Shown: positions 53,787 to 62,976 of the stretch, piece by piece
Layout: every line of letters begins with the position of its first letter
How positions within the stretch are numbered: position 1 is the first letter of the stretch
Origin: Phytoactinopolyspora halotolerans
GTDB taxonomy: Bacteria > Actinomycetota > Actinomycetes > Jiangellales > Jiangellaceae
Assembly (NCBI RefSeq): GCF_010550675.1
Contig: NZ_JAAGOA010000002.1
Location: 124,001 to 188,000 of the forward strand
DNA: 64,000 bases
Reading direction: 5' to 3'
The notes under the pieces: generated by a model
What the model saw: only the letters and a program-made list of their open reading frames with translations
Told to the model about the DNA's origin: nothing
Database searches by the model: none
Made by a program: the position numbers and the translations under genes

Positions 53787-54488
53787 ATGGTCGATGGACA
53801 GGTGATTCGGCAGGCAGTGATCCTGGCCGGCGGCAAGGGCTCCCGGCTGCGGCCGCTGACCGACTCGGTGCCGAAGGCGATGATCGAGATCGCCGGGCGC
53901 TGCATCATCGACCATCAGATCGAGTGGCTGGCCCAGTCGGGTGTCTCCGACGTGGTGGTGTCCGCGGGTTATCTGCACGAGGTGCTCACCGAGCATCTGC
54001 AGGGGCACGCGCAGCCGGTGCGGGTACACACCGTCGTCGAGGATGAGCCGCTCGGGCGCGGCGGCGGGCTGAAGTACGCGGGGAAGCACCTCCCGCAGCC
54101 GGGTGAGGCCTGGTACGCGCTGAACGCCGACATCTGGACCCGGTTCGACCTGCGCGAGATGGCGGCGTACCACGTGGAGCGGGACGCCGTGGCCACCATC
54201 GGTCTGGCGCGGCCGAGAATACCGTGGGGCGTGGTCGACGTGGACGAGTTCGGCCGGGTGATCGACTTCGTCGAGGCTCCGCCGTCGCCGTATCCGGTCA
54301 ACGGCGGGATCTACGTCTTCTCGCCCCGGATCCTGGACCTGCTGCCTGCGGTGGGAGACCACGAGCGGTCGACATTCCCGCTGCTGGCCAAGCAGCGGCA
54401 GCTGGCCGGATTCCCGATCGAGGGGTACTGGCGCGCCATCGACACCGCCAAAGACGTCTCCGAGGCGGCCAAGGAGTTGGAAGGCTAA
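53787..54488 (+). CDS. Sugar-1-phosphate nucleotidyltransferase-like protein
   Basis: 233-aa NTP-transferase fold. Signature LAGGKGSRLRPLTDSVPKAM near the N-terminus with Arg and Lys for nucleotide binding; EDEPLGRGGGLKYAG and ALNADIW (metal Asp region) follow, then PVNGGIYVFSPRILD and the C-terminal GYWRAIDTAKD. It lacks the left-handed beta-helix of longer relatives. Probably activates a hexose-1-phosphate for a cell-surface glycan; no sugar genes adjacent. ATG 53787; GTG 53781 also in frame. Confidence 0.92.
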   Translation: MVDGQVIRQAVILAGGKGSRLRPLTDSVPKAMIEIAGRCIIDHQIEWLAQSGVSDVVVSAGYLHEVLTEHLQGHAQPVRVHTVVEDEPLGRGGGLKYAGKHLPQPGEAWYALNADIWTRFDLREMAAYHVERDAVATIGLARPRIPWGVVDVDEFGRVIDFVEAPPSPYPVNGGIYVFSPRILDLLPAVGDHERSTFPLLAKQRQLAGFPIEGYWRAIDTAKDVSEAAKELEG

Positions 54489-54561
54489 GGCGTGCCAAGC
54501 CTTGGCAAGGATAGCCACATCTTCGTGGAAATCCGCTCTGAGCTGGGATAACGTCGTGCGT

Positions 54562-55068
54562 ATGAAGTTGAACGACACACTGGCCAAGGCCTTCTCTGAG
54601 CAGATCACCCTGGAGATCGAGTCGTCCATCGCCTACCTGCAGCTGGCGATCGCCCTGGACGACGCCAACCTGCCCGGCATGGCGTCCTGGATGCGCATCC
54701 AGTCCGACGAGGAACGCGGACACGCGGCGAAGTTCATCGCGCACGTGACCGACCGGGGGAACCGGCCGCAGATCGGCGATATCGCCGCGCCCACCGACCC
54801 CGGTGACAAGGTGGTGACCGCGTTCGAGGCCGCGCTGGCGCATGAGCAGAAGGTCTCCGAGTCGATCCGAGCGCTGTACCGGCTGGCCAACGCCGAGGGC
54901 GACATCGACAGCCTTCCGCTGCTCAGTTGGTTCATCGAAGAGCAGATCGAAGAGGAGTCGACGGTTTCGGAGATCCTGGGTCGGCTGCACCTGATCGGCG
55001 ACGACGGCCCGGGCCTGCTCCGGCTGGACGCGGAGCTCGGTGGCCGCAGCGCGGACTCCGGCGAGTAA
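54562..55068 (+). CDS. Ferritin (iron-storage protein)
   Basis: 168-aa four-helix ferritin of the FtnA type. Ferroxidase residues are visible: Glu in QITLEIESSIAYLQLA, EExxH in DEERGHAAKFIAHV, Glu in ALAHEQKVSESIRALY and Glu/Gln in WFIEEQIEEES. Stores iron as a 24-mer in the cytosol. ATG 54562. A short palindrome TGCCAAG-C-CTTGGCA (54494-54508) lies upstream, overlapping nothing coding. Not a good match to the DtxR box. Convergent with the acyltransferase-like gene, 9 bp between stops. Confidence 0.94.
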   Translation: MKLNDTLAKAFSEQITLEIESSIAYLQLAIALDDANLPGMASWMRIQSDEERGHAAKFIAHVTDRGNRPQIGDIAAPTDPGDKVVTAFEAALAHEQKVSESIRALYRLANAEGDIDSLPLLSWFIEEQIEEESTVSEILGRLHLIGDDGPGLLRLDAELGGRSADSGE

Positions 55069-55077
55069 GGCAGATGT

Positions 55078-56247
55078 TCAGCGGCGCGCGCCCGCCACGG
55101 CGGCGCGCGCCGATGCGGCGATGCGCGCCGCGAGTGCCTCCAGTGGCCCTCGGCCGATCGAGCGTCGCCATGGCACTGCGATGATGAACGCGACGGCCAC
55201 ATGCACCAGCAGGGCGTGCTCGACCGTCCGCGGCAGCAGGCTGGCGAGCAGGATCACGTGCAGTGTGTACAGCGTGAACGTCATGCTCCCGATCGCGCCG
55301 AGCGGGTAGAGCGCGGTGCTGAACCGCCGGGCCAGCAGCAGCATGACACCGAGCACGGCCGCCGAGGAGCCGATGGTGTGCAGCAGGTCGAACGGCGTCG
55401 CGGTGTGTTGCGAGGCCACCATCAGCCACCATCCGCTGGTGGTCGGCGTGGTGCCGTAGAAGGACGTGTTCAGCAGTTCCCCGGCGTCGTCGAACGGCCG
55501 GCTGAACGGGTGCATCCCGGTCCCGGCCGCGGTGAGCCGCTCCAGTCCGCCCGTCTCCAGCCAGATCCAGGAGACCAGATACGTGCCCACGGCGAGCGAG
55601 GCACCGCCGATCAACAGCCGGATGACGACGGGCGTGGCAGCCAGCGCGAGTCTTCCGATTCCGAGACCGACCAGCATGTACGCCATCCAGGGCAGCACCG
55701 GGTAATAGCCGGTCAGGGTCAGCTGCCACAGCATCTGGGCCGGGTCGGCGAACGACTCCGGGGCGATGTTGCCGCCGCTGCTCAACGGCGCATCGAGCCG
55801 GATCGCGTGGCTGAGTATCGGCATGGCGACAGCCCACAGGGCGCCCAGCGGCAGCAGAACGGTGGCCGGCAGGCCGAGAAACGGCAGGGCGAGCAGGAAG
55901 AGCAGTCCGTAATAGACGAGGATGACCGCCACGCCGGAGTCGAGGCTGCCGATCACCAGACCTACGGCGACCAGCAGCAGGGCGCGTGACGCCGTCGCCG
56001 CCCAGGCGCCGTGCAGGGCCCGGCCGGTCGGCGGCCTGGCGCCGCCGCTGGCGAGCGCCAGGCCCACCCCGGCGAGCACCGCGAACAGCGCCGATGCCCG
56101 TCCGCTGGCGAGCAGATAGATCGCGGTGGTCTGGCCGTCGTCTCCGACGGCCGGGACGATGTGCACCCCCATCATGCCCAGCAGCGCCAGGCCACGTGCC
56201 ATGTCGACGCCGACCAGGCGATGTGCCGTCGTCTCGCGGCCGTTCAC
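55078..56247 (-). CDS. Polytopic membrane protein, DUF418/HGSNAT-like acyltransferase
   Basis: 389-aa membrane protein with about ten helices. The N-terminus HRLVGVDMARGLALLGMMGV is the signature of the heparan-glucosaminide acetyltransferase (HGSNAT, DUF1624)/acyltransferase-3-related clan. Long extracellular part with GTTPTTSGWW, and the C-terminal IGSMTFTLYTLHVILLA is also typical. May transfer acyl groups onto surface sugars. GTG 56247 chosen since a longer start (56313) would overlap the microprotein gene; with 56247 there is a 17-bp gap. Confidence 0.82.
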   Translation of the reverse strand: MNGRETTAHRLVGVDMARGLALLGMMGVHIVPAVGDDGQTTAIYLLASGRASALFAVLAGVGLALASGGARPPTGRALHGAWAATASRALLLVAVGLVIGSLDSGVAVILVYYGLLFLLALPFLGLPATVLLPLGALWAVAMPILSHAIRLDAPLSSGGNIAPESFADPAQMLWQLTLTGYYPVLPWMAYMLVGLGIGRLALAATPVVIRLLIGGASLAVGTYLVSWIWLETGGLERLTAAGTGMHPFSRPFDDAGELLNTSFYGTTPTTSGWWLMVASQHTATPFDLLHTIGSSAAVLGVMLLLARRFSTALYPLGAIGSMTFTLYTLHVILLASLLPRTVEHALLVHVAVAFIIAVPWRRSIGRGPLEALAARIAASARAAVAGARR

Positions 56248-56264
56248 CGTGCGGCCGGTCTGGG

Positions 56265-56384
56265 TCAGAAGATCACCGTGGCCAGGAACGGCGCCATGGT
56301 CAGCACCAGGCACCCAACCAAGACGATCGCTACCAGGCGCTTCCGGGGGTCGGTGCGGCGCGGTGTGTCGTCTGTCTCATCCAT
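56265..56384 (-). CDS. 39-aa single-pass membrane microprotein
   Basis: Very short open frame upstream of and on the same strand as the acyltransferase-like gene. It encodes a polar N-terminus (MDETDDTPRRTDPRKR) and one hydrophobic helix (LVAIVLVGCLVLTMAPFLAT) ending VIF. The positive-inside arrangement and the 17-bp gap to the next GTG argue that it is real and cotranscribed. Function unknown; it may partner the membrane acyltransferase. Confidence 0.5.
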   Translation of the reverse strand: MDETDDTPRRTDPRKRLVAIVLVGCLVLTMAPFLATVIF

Positions 56385-56512
56385 GGCGTCCAGCGTACGC
56401 GTTCCAGACCCGGGTGGACGTGCCCACCGGCCCGGCTGAGCAGGACGGGAATGCGCCCGTATGGGCTTGGGAACATCAGGGCCGGAGGTGGGCGTTATGT
56501 GGGTGCGAACAA

Positions 56513-56586
56513 CTTGAGTCGGCCAGGCTCAAGCTGGGTTTGACAACGAATTGTGGTGAGTCATACTTGAGTCTGGATGACTCAAG
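56513..56586 (+). promoter_or_regulatory. dnaK promoter with two HAIR (HspR) boxes
   Basis: HAIR consensus CTTGAGT-N7-ACTCAAG is perfect at 56566-56586; a second box at 56513-56533 has one mismatch (GCTCAAG). Between them, TTGACA (56540-56545) and CATACT (56562-56567), spaced 16 bp, form the promoter, so HspR bound to the second box would cover the -10. The repressor gene hspR is the last gene of this operon. Confidence 0.9.
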
Positions 56587-56628
56587 AGTCTCACGTCATT
56601 GATCATACGCAACTGAGGAGGAAACGCC

Positions 56629-58509
56629 ATGGCACGAGCTGTCGGCATTGACCTCGGGACCACCAACTCCGTCGTGGCGGTCCTGGAAGGTGGCGAGCCC
56701 ACGGTCATCGCCAACGCCGAAGGAGCCCGGACCACCCCGTCGGTGGTGGCGTTCGCGAAGAACGGTGAGGTACTGGTCGGCGAGGTAGCGAAGCGCCAGG
56801 CGGTCACCAACGTCGAGCGCACCATCCGCTCGGTCAAGCGGCACATGGGTACCGACTGGAAGACCGAGATCGACGACAAGACGTTCACGCCGCAGCAGAT
56901 CTCCGCCTTTGTGCTGCAGAAGCTCAAGCGCGACGCGGAGTCCTATCTCGGCGAGACGATCACGGACGCCGTCGTCACCGTTCCGGCCTACTTCAGCGAC
57001 GCGCAGCGTCAGGCCACCAAGGAGGCCGGCGAGATCGCCGGGCTGAACGTCCTGCGGATCGTCAACGAGCCGACGTCGGCCGCGCTCGCCTACGGCCTCG
57101 ACAAGGAGGACGACCAGACCATTCTCGTCTTCGACCTCGGTGGCGGTACGTTCGACGTCTCGCTGCTCGAGATCGGCGAGGGTGTCGTCGAGGTGAAGGC
57201 CACCAGCGGTGACAACCACCTCGGTGGTGACGACTGGGACCAGAAGATCGTCGACTGGCTGGTCGATCGGGTGAAGGGCACGCACGGTCTGGACCTGTCC
57301 AAGGACAAGATCGCGATGCAGCGGGTCCGCGAGGCGGCCGAGCGCGCCAAGATCGAGCTGTCGTCCAGCACGCAGACCTCGATCTCGCTGCCGTACATCG
57401 CGCAGGACGCCGAGAAGAACCCGGTGCACGTCGACGAGTCGCTCACCCGGGCGCAGTTCGAGCAGATGACGAACGACCTGCTCGAGCGCACCAGGTCGCC
57501 GTTCGAGGCGGTCATCCGCGACGCCGGTATCTCGGTCAGCCAGATCGACCACGTCGTGCTGGTGGGTGGCTCCACCCGGATGCCGGCCGTGTACAACCTG
57601 GTCAAGGAACTCGCCGGTGGCAAGGAGCCGCACAAGGGCGTCAACCCGGACGAGGTCGTCGCCGTCGGCGCGAGCCTGCAGGCCGGTGTGCTCAAGGGTG
57701 AGGTCAAGGACGTCCTGCTGCTGGATGTCACGCCGCTGTCTCTGGGCATCGAGACCAAGGGTGGCGTGATGACCAAGCTCATCGAGCGGAACACCACGAT
57801 CCCGACCAAGCGCTCGGAGATCTTCACCACCGCAGAGGACAACCAGCCCACCGTGGGCATCCAGGTCTACCAGGGCGAGCGCGAGATCGCGGCTTACAAC
57901 AAGAAGCTTGGCACGTTCGACCTGACCGGACTCCCACCGGCGCCGCGCGGGGTGCCGCAGATCGAGGTCACCTTCGATATCGACGCCAACGGCATCGTGC
58001 ATGTCTCCGCCAAGGACCTCGGCACCGGCAAGGAACAGTCGATGACTATCACCGGTGGTTCGGCGCTTCCGAAGGAAGACATCGACCAGATGATCAAGGA
58101 CGCCGAGCAGTACGCGGAGGAGGACCGCAAGCGCCGTGAGGCCGCGGAGAACCGCAACCAGGCCGAGTCGCTGGTCTACCAGACCGAGAAGTTCCTCGCG
58201 GACAACAAGGAGAAGGTGGACACCCTCTCCGCCGAGGTCCGCGACGACGTGACCTCGGCGCTGGATGAGGCGAAGAAGGCGCTGGAAGGCGACGACGACG
58301 CGGCGATCAAGTCCAGCTCGGAGCGGCTGCAGACGGCGTTCCAGTCGCTGGGTGCGGCGATCTACGCGCAGGCGCAGCCGTCCGGTGACGCCGGTGCTCA
58401 GGCCGGGGCCGACGCGGGTGGCGCGCAGGAAGAGGCCGGCGCCGGTGCGTCGGCGGATGAGGACGTCGTCGAAGCCGAGATCGTTGACGAGGAGAAGGAC
58501 GACAAGTGA
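56629..58509 (+). CDS. dnaK: Chaperone protein DnaK (Hsp70)
   Basis: 626-aa ATP-dependent chaperone. Nucleotide-binding motifs [31 protein letters not shown] and [13 protein letters not shown]; substrate domain with [21 protein letters not shown]-terminal lid and Gly/Ala-rich tail ending in [15 protein letters not shown] upstream of ATG 56629. First gene of the dnaK-grpE-dnaJ-hspR operon, repressed by HspR at the HAIR boxes. GTGA overlap with grpE. Confidence 0.99.
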   Translation: MARAVGIDLGTTNSVVAVLEGGEPTVIANAEGARTTPSVVAFAKNGEVLVGEVAKRQAVTNVERTIRSVKRHMGTDWKTEIDDKTFTPQQISAFVLQKLKRDAESYLGETITDAVVTVPAYFSDAQRQATKEAGEIAGLNVLRIVNEPTSAALAYGLDKEDDQTILVFDLGGGTFDVSLLEIGEGVVEVKATSGDNHLGGDDWDQKIVDWLVDRVKGTHGLDLSKDKIAMQRVREAAERAKIELSSSTQTSISLPYIAQDAEKNPVHVDESLTRAQFEQMTNDLLERTRSPFEAVIRDAGISVSQIDHVVLVGGSTRMPAVYNLVKELAGGKEPHKGVNPDEVVAVGASLQAGVLKGEVKDVLLLDVTPLSLGIETKGGVMTKLIERNTTIPTKRSEIFTTAEDNQPTVGIQVYQGEREIAAYNKKLGTFDLTGLPPAPRGVPQIEVTFDIDANGIVHVSAKDLGTGKEQSMTITGGSALPKEDIDQMIKDAEQYAEEDRKRREAAENRNQAESLVYQTEKFLADNKEKVDTLSAEVRDDVTSALDEAKKALEGDDDAAIKSSSERLQTAFQSLGAAIYAQAQPSGDAGAQAGADAGGAQEEAGAGASADEDVVEAEIVDEEKDDK

Positions 58510-59195
58510 CCGACGAACAGCACGAACCGGAGGGCTCCGTCGAGACACCGGTGGTGCGGGATCGGCGGCGCATCGATCCGGAGACGGGCGAGCTGCGGGA
58601 GCCGGACGCGGAGCCGGTTCCCGTGGCTGAGTCCGACGCGCCTGCCGCGGAAGGGCTGGCGTCGGAAGGAACCGGGTCGGACGGAGCCGACGACGCGCTG
58701 GCCCAGGCGCGTGCGGAGGCGGCCGAGCGGCTTGACGATCTGAGGCGGTTGCAGGCCGAGTACGTCAACTACCGCAGGCGCGTCGAGCGGGACCGGGAAA
58801 CCGTCCGCGAGGCGGCGAAGGCCGAGGTGCTGACCGGCCTCCTCGACGTGTTGGACGACATCGGGCGCGCGCGCGAGCACGGCGATCTGACCGGCGCGTT
58901 CCGTGCCGTCGGCGAAGCACTGGAGGCCGCGGTCAACAAGGCCGGCCTTGAGCAGTACGGGGAACCGGGCGACGAGTTCGATCCGACCATCCATGAGGCG
59001 CTGATGCACAGCTACGACGACACCGTCGACGTCGTCACGTGCACCCAGATCCTGCAGCCCGGATACCGCGTCGGCGACCGTATCCTCCGTGCCGCCCGGG
59101 TGGCGGTGGCGGAACCCACCGAGGCGCTGACCGATCAGCAGAGCGCCGACGCCGCCTCGGACGACGAGGTCGACAGCGCGGAACCGGACAACTGA
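58506..59195 (+). CDS. grpE: Nucleotide exchange factor GrpE
   Basis: 229-aa cochaperone that releases ADP from DnaK. Acidic unstructured N-terminus (about 1-75), long coiled coil ([20 protein letters not shown]) and the C-terminal beta-wing ([34 protein letters not shown]). GTG 58506 overlaps the dnaK stop. A C-terminal acidic extension follows the beta-wing. Confidence 0.97.
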   Translation: MTDEQHEPEGSVETPVVRDRRRIDPETGELREPDAEPVPVAESDAPAAEGLASEGTGSDGADDALAQARAEAAERLDDLRRLQAEYVNYRRRVERDRETVREAAKAEVLTGLLDVLDDIGRAREHGDLTGAFRAVGEALEAAVNKAGLEQYGEPGDEFDPTIHEALMHSYDDTVDVVTCTQILQPGYRVGDRILRAARVAVAEPTEALTDQQSADAASDDEVDSAEPDN

Positions 59196-59205
59196 GAAGA
59201 TTCGG

Positions 59206-59249
59206 GCCCGGGTGTCCTACGCTGGTAATTCCGCGGAGGACACCCGGGC
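59206..59249 (+). other. Hairpin between grpE and dnaJ
   Basis: Perfect 13-bp inverted repeat GCCCGGGTGTCCT (59206-59218) and complement (59237-59249) with an 18-nt loop. It fills the only sizeable gap of the heat-shock operon, 41 bp before the dnaJ start. It may weaken read-through, protect the upstream mRNA, or act as a processing site. Confidence 0.6.
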
Positions 59250-59290
59250 GACGGACTTGTGGACAGCGGTAGAAGGGAGGGTCGCAGCAC

Positions 59291-60445
59291 GTGAGCACCA
59301 AGGACTGGATCGAGAAGGACTATTACAAGATCCTCGGTGTGCCGGCGGATGCCGATGCCGCGGCGGTGAAGAAGGCGTACCGTAACCTGGCTCGCGAGCT
59401 GCACCCTGACCGCAACAAGGGCGACAAGGCCGCCGAGAGTCGTTTCAAGGACGTATCTGAGGCGTACTCGGTGCTCTCCGATCCGGAGAAGCGCAAACAG
59501 TACGACGAGGCGCGGACTCTCTTCGGTGGCGGTGTGCGCGTGCCGGGAGGCGGCGGAGGATCGTTCAATTTCGACCTCGGCGATCTGTTCTCCAGTGGCG
59601 GGTCGACCGCCGGCGGCGGCCTAGGCGACGTCTTCGGTGGGATCTTCGGCCAGCGCACACGTCCGCGTGGAACCGGCGCGCGCCGCGGCGCGGATGTCGA
59701 GACGGATGTCTCGATCGACTTCGAAGAGGCCGTGGAGGGCAAGACCGTCCCGCTGCGGATGACGAGCTCGTCGGCGTGTACGGCGTGCGCCGGCACCGGT
59801 GCGAAGGCCGGCACCGTGCCGCGAGTCTGCCCGACCTGCACCGGAACCGGATACACCAGCACTGACTCGGGTGGCTTCGGCATGGCCGAGCCATGCCGGG
59901 ACTGCAAGGGCCGTGGACTCGTGGTGGACGATCCGTGCCCGGTCTGTAGCGGATCCGGGCGCGGCACGACCAGCAGCATGATGCATGTTCGGATTCCCGC
60001 GGGCGTGGTGGACGGCCAGCGCATCCGGCTCCGTGGCAAGGGCGCGCCGGGGGAGCGTGGGGGTCGCTCAGGAGATCTCTACGTCACCGTGCATGTCGGC
60101 ACGCATCCGGTGTTCGGACGCAAGGGGGAGCACCTGACCGTGACCGTGCCGGTCACTTTCCCGGAGTTGACGCTCGGTGCGGAGATCAAGGTGCCGACGT
60201 TGAACGGCATCCCCGTCACGCTGCGTATTCCGGCCGGAACGCCGAACGGAAGGACGTTCAGAGTGCGCGGCCGCGGTGCGCCGCGCAGAGACGGGACCCG
60301 TGGCGATCTCCTGGTTACTGTAGAGGTAGTCGTTCCGCACCGGGTGGACAGTTCCGCCAAGGAGGCGCTCGAGGCGTTCCAGTCGGCGACCTCCGGCGAC
60401 GACATCCGCGCGGAGTTGATGCGACAGGCGGCACAGGGAGGCTGA
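59291..60445 (+). CDS. dnaJ: Chaperone protein DnaJ
   Basis: 384-aa type I J-protein. J domain at about 9-75 with the HPD motif (ARELHPDRNKGDK), Gly/Phe-rich linker (GGGGGSFNFDLGDLFSSGG), zinc region with four CxxCxGxG repeats (CTACAGTGAK, CPTCTGTGY, CRDCKGRG, CPVCSGSG) and C-terminal substrate domain. GTG 59291 with GGGAGGG upstream. Longer than the second, shorter J-proteins; this is DnaJ1 of the operon. One base separates its stop from the hspR ATG. Confidence 0.98.
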   Translation: MSTKDWIEKDYYKILGVPADADAAAVKKAYRNLARELHPDRNKGDKAAESRFKDVSEAYSVLSDPEKRKQYDEARTLFGGGVRVPGGGGGSFNFDLGDLFSSGGSTAGGGLGDVFGGIFGQRTRPRGTGARRGADVETDVSIDFEEAVEGKTVPLRMTSSSACTACAGTGAKAGTVPRVCPTCTGTGYTSTDSGGFGMAEPCRDCKGRGLVVDDPCPVCSGSGRGTTSSMMHVRIPAGVVDGQRIRLRGKGAPGERGGRSGDLYVTVHVGTHPVFGRKGEHLTVTVPVTFPELTLGAEIKVPTLNGIPVTLRIPAGTPNGRTFRVRGRGAPRRDGTRGDLLVTVEVVVPHRVDSSAKEALEAFQSATSGDDIRAELMRQAAQGG

Positions 60446-60446
60446 C

Positions 60447-60887
60447 ATGGACGAACGGACGAGGTTCGTGGTCGCAATGTCCGGCGCAGCCCGGCGAGTT
60501 CGCGACGATGAACCGCTGTATGTGATCTCGGTGGCCGCGGAGATGGCTGGAATGCATCCGCAGACGCTCCGGCAATACGACCGGCTGGGCCTGGTGTCGC
60601 CGCGGCGCACGGACGGCGGTGGACGCCGCTACTCGCTGCGGGACGTGGAGCGCCTCCGCGAGGTTCAGCGCCTGTCCCAGGAGGAGGGCGTCAACCTGGT
60701 CGGGGTCAAGCGGATCATGGAGCTCGAGGCGGAGGTCGAGGCGCTCCGGGCACAGTTGGAGCTTGTGGTCGAGGCGCAGCAGCAGTCGGAGTATCTGGCG
60801 CAGAGTCACCGGCGGTCGGATTACCTGCCGGTCCCGTCGTTCGGCGGTAGCGCGCTGGCGATCTACCGCACGCGGCGCTCTCGATAG
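60447..60887 (+). CDS. hspR: Heat-shock repressor HspR (MerR family)
   Basis: 146-aa MerR-type repressor. HTH and wing: YVISVAAEMAGMHPQTLRQY, DRLGLVSPRRTDGGGRRYSL; coiled coil LEAEVEALRAQLELVVEAQQ. Binds HAIR boxes with DnaK as corepressor, so it represses its own operon when free DnaK is plentiful. Last gene of the operon; a 7-bp stem spans its stop codon (60873-60892). Confidence 0.97.
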   Translation: MDERTRFVVAMSGAARRVRDDEPLYVISVAAEMAGMHPQTLRQYDRLGLVSPRRTDGGGRRYSLRDVERLREVQRLSQEEGVNLVGVKRIMELEAEVEALRAQLELVVEAQQQSEYLAQSHRRSDYLPVPSFGGSALAIYRTRRSR

Positions 60888-61342
60888 CGCCGAGCGCGCG
60901 GCTGCGAATGCGTGGCTGCGGATGTCTGGTCTCGGCCTGCCAACGTACCGGAAACGCTCCCAATTCGACGCGGCACCGGGCGTTCATGTGATGTTAATGA
61001 ATTTCACATGAATTGCCCGGTGGTGCGCAAACCCGCTGATCAGCAACCTTTTCCTCGGAATATGTCACGCAGCCTTAACATGACCGTTGGTTGACGCGAC
61101 GCCTCATTGCCGGTTGACTGAGCGAGACGGCGAATACGCGGTTTTGTGACAAAGGCTGGTTAAGTGACGTTGGTTGGAATGTCCTGCGGACAAAGTCTCG
61201 GTGGTCGAATTCATGCGCCACTGAGTTTTTCGTTCCGGCGGAAAGGCCGGCCATCTCCAGCGCTATCGCATGCCGCGGACGGGGTCGGGGGTTTCGCTGT
61301 CCAGTGCCCATCGGGCAGGTGGCTGTAGGGGTAGGGACGCTC
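60888..61342. other. 455-bp intergenic region after hspR
   Basis: No gene seen on either strand. The middle (about 60960-61100) is clearly richer in A and T than its surroundings, with stretches such as ATGTTAATGAATTTCACAT. It presumably holds the promoter of the sigma-factor gene. Confidence 0.5.
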
Positions 61343-61963
61343 ATGGGGGGCGGGGCCGTGGACAGATATCCGACGACACACGATCTGGTTGAGGCCTGTC
61401 TCGGCGGAGACGAGCAAGCATGGCGAGACCTGGTGCATCGATTCGCTCCACTGGTGTGGTCGATCGCTCGCGCACATCGGCTCAGCCCGGCGGACTGCGA
61501 CGATGTCAGCCAAGCCACGTGGGTGCGTCTCTGGCGTACGCTCAACCGCCTGCGCGAGCCGGATCGGCTCGGCGAGTACCTGTCGGTGATCGCCAAGCGG
61601 GAGGCGCTGCGCCATCTCGACGCGGTGGCGCGATTGCGGCCGGGGCGGGATCATGACGTCGCGGCCGACGTGGCGGACGCCGAGCCCTCCGCGGAGACAG
61701 CGCTGGTCTCCAAAGAGCGTGCGGCGGAGTTGACCCGGGCTCTGCTGCAGCTACCGCCGCGCTGCCAGCACATGATCGCGTTGCTGGTCGACGGCCGCAG
61801 CTATGAGCAGATCGCGGCCGCGCTGGATCTCGCTCCCGGGTCGGTCGGTCCGATCCGGCGCCGCTGCCTGCAGCATCTGCGCCGGGCCATCGAGGCGGAC
61901 CGGCGGCTGGAGGAACGTGGCCGCCGCGACACCACCGGCTGCCGATTGGGTGCCGTGCCGTAG
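61343..61963 (+). CDS. ECF-type RNA polymerase sigma factor
   Basis: 206-aa sigma-70 family protein. Region 2: LVEACLGGDEQAWRDLVHRF, VWSIARAHRLSPADCDDVSQ, TWVRLWRTLNRLREPDRLGE. Region 4: LLQLPPRCQHMIALLVDGRS with YEQIAAALDLAPGSVGPIRR. No anti-sigma factor is adjacent. ATG 61343 chosen; GTG 61358 is an alternative. Such sigma factors respond to envelope or redox stress; its signal is unknown. Confidence 0.92.
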   Translation: MGGGAVDRYPTTHDLVEACLGGDEQAWRDLVHRFAPLVWSIARAHRLSPADCDDVSQATWVRLWRTLNRLREPDRLGEYLSVIAKREALRHLDAVARLRPGRDHDVAADVADAEPSAETALVSKERAAELTRALLQLPPRCQHMIALLVDGRSYEQIAAALDLAPGSVGPIRRRCLQHLRRAIEADRRLEERGRRDTTGCRLGAVP

Positions 61964-61998
61964 CGCCCGTCCGCCGAGAACCGGCTCGGGTACCGGCG

Positions 61999-62172
61999 TC
62001 ACTCGTCGTCGGTCTGGTCGTCCTGGTGCTGTGGCGGATGTGTGTGCGCCGCGTGCTCGGCGTGCCCGAACGCCTCGTCCGGGGTCGTGCCGAGCACCTG
62101 CCGCAGCTCTCGGACGAGGGCGTCGAGCTCGAGCTCGTCGGCGCGTGTGTCTTCGGTCTCGTCGGAGCTCAC
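61999..62172 (-). CDS. 57-aa acidic small protein
   Basis: Short frame too small for most gene callers: GTG start at 62172 with AGAGG about 9 nt upstream. The product is strongly acidic (SSDETEDTRADELELDALVR) with an amphipathic helix (LDALVRELRQVL) and a His/Asp/Gln-rich tail. It converges on the ECF sigma gene with 35 bp between stops. It could be a regulator of the sigma factor, but only position suggests this. Confidence 0.5.
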   Translation of the reverse strand: MSSDETEDTRADELELDALVRELRQVLGTTPDEAFGHAEHAAHTHPPQHQDDQTDDE

Positions 62173-62549
62173 GACCGAGTACCTCTTTCGCGTTGAGATG
62201 AAGCGTTGGCTGGCCGCTTCGCTTCGTCTGCTCGCTTCAGCCGAATACAGCGAGCATATAGAATACCCGCCTTCGGCTGTGAATGCGCTGTGGGGCGCAA
62301 GGCTATTGTCGATTTTCGGTCATCGGATATTCACCGACGTTGGATATAAGCGGCCGTCCTCGTCTCACGAACGCGGTCGCGCCGACTATGTGACGCGGCC
62401 CACATTACTTTTCTGATCTTTCGTGTACGAATCCGCCCATCTGTCGGGTCTTGACTGTGTCCGCTCGCCGCGGGGCGATTCCACGACGGATGTCTCCCGC
62501 GACGCATGAGGCCCGTGAAGGCCATGTCAACGCCCTGGAGGGGAAGAAG
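62173..62549. other. 377-bp upstream region of the acyl-carrier-protein cluster
   Basis: Promoter-like region before the ACP gene and behind the small acidic gene. Its middle (about 62240-62420) is lower in GC than neighbouring genes, which often marks a regulatory or acquired segment. No clear coding frame or terminator seen. Confidence 0.45.
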
Positions 62550-62957
62550 ATGACGAAGACCCGAGACGACGTGCGCGACGCCGTGCGGGACGCGCTGGTC
62601 GATGCGCTCGGTGTGGAAGAGGACGAGGTGACCCCCGGAGCCACCTTGATGGGTGACCTCGAGGCGGAGTCCATCGATCTGTTGGACATCCTGTTCCGGC
62701 TGGAGCGGTCCCTGGGCGTCAAGATCACCGCTGCCGAGCTGGCCGAACACGTCCAGGGTGGGATCTCCGAGGAGGAGTTCGGCACCGAGGAAGGCGTCGT
62801 GTCGGACGTCGGCCTGGCGCAGTTGGCGAAGGTCATGCCGCAGCTCGACGTCGAGGCGCTGCGCGGCAAGCTGCCGGCCGAGGAGGTCATGCAGCTGTTC
62901 ACGGTGGATAACCTGGTCGAGCTGGTGCTCGTCCGCAGCGCCGCGGTCGCCGCATAA
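62550..62957 (+). CDS. Acyl carrier protein with C-terminal extension
   Basis: 135-aa carrier protein; the phosphopantetheine Ser41 lies in DLEAESIDLLDILFRLE. Residues 1-75 are a normal ACP fold. Residues about 78-135 (EEFGTEEGVVSDVGLAQLAK, VMPQLDVEALRGKL, EVMQLFTVDNLVELV) are an extension seen in specialised ACPs rather than in the fatty-acid AcpP. GGAGGGG 6 nt upstream of ATG 62550. First gene of a cluster with its own AcpS, dehydratase and ketosynthase. Confidence 0.9.
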   Translation: MTKTRDDVRDAVRDALVDALGVEEDEVTPGATLMGDLEAESIDLLDILFRLERSLGVKITAAELAEHVQGGISEEEFGTEEGVVSDVGLAQLAKVMPQLDVEALRGKLPAEEVMQLFTVDNLVELVLVRSAAVAA

Positions 62958-62976
62958 CGTGCCCACGGCCGAGGCG

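Noticed and set aside
54494-54512. Possible IdeR box upstream of ferritin
   Set aside because: Only about 12 of 19 positions fit the DtxR consensus; the small CCAAG/CTTGG palindrome is a different pattern.
56628-58548. 650-codon minus-strand frame
   Set aside because: Antisense of dnaK; such shadows are usual for GC-rich, codon-biased genes.
62208-62416. Plus-strand frame starting near 62198 in the gap before the ACP gene
   Set aside because: No ribosome site, no recognisable domain and composition unlike the flanking genes; treated as intergenic.
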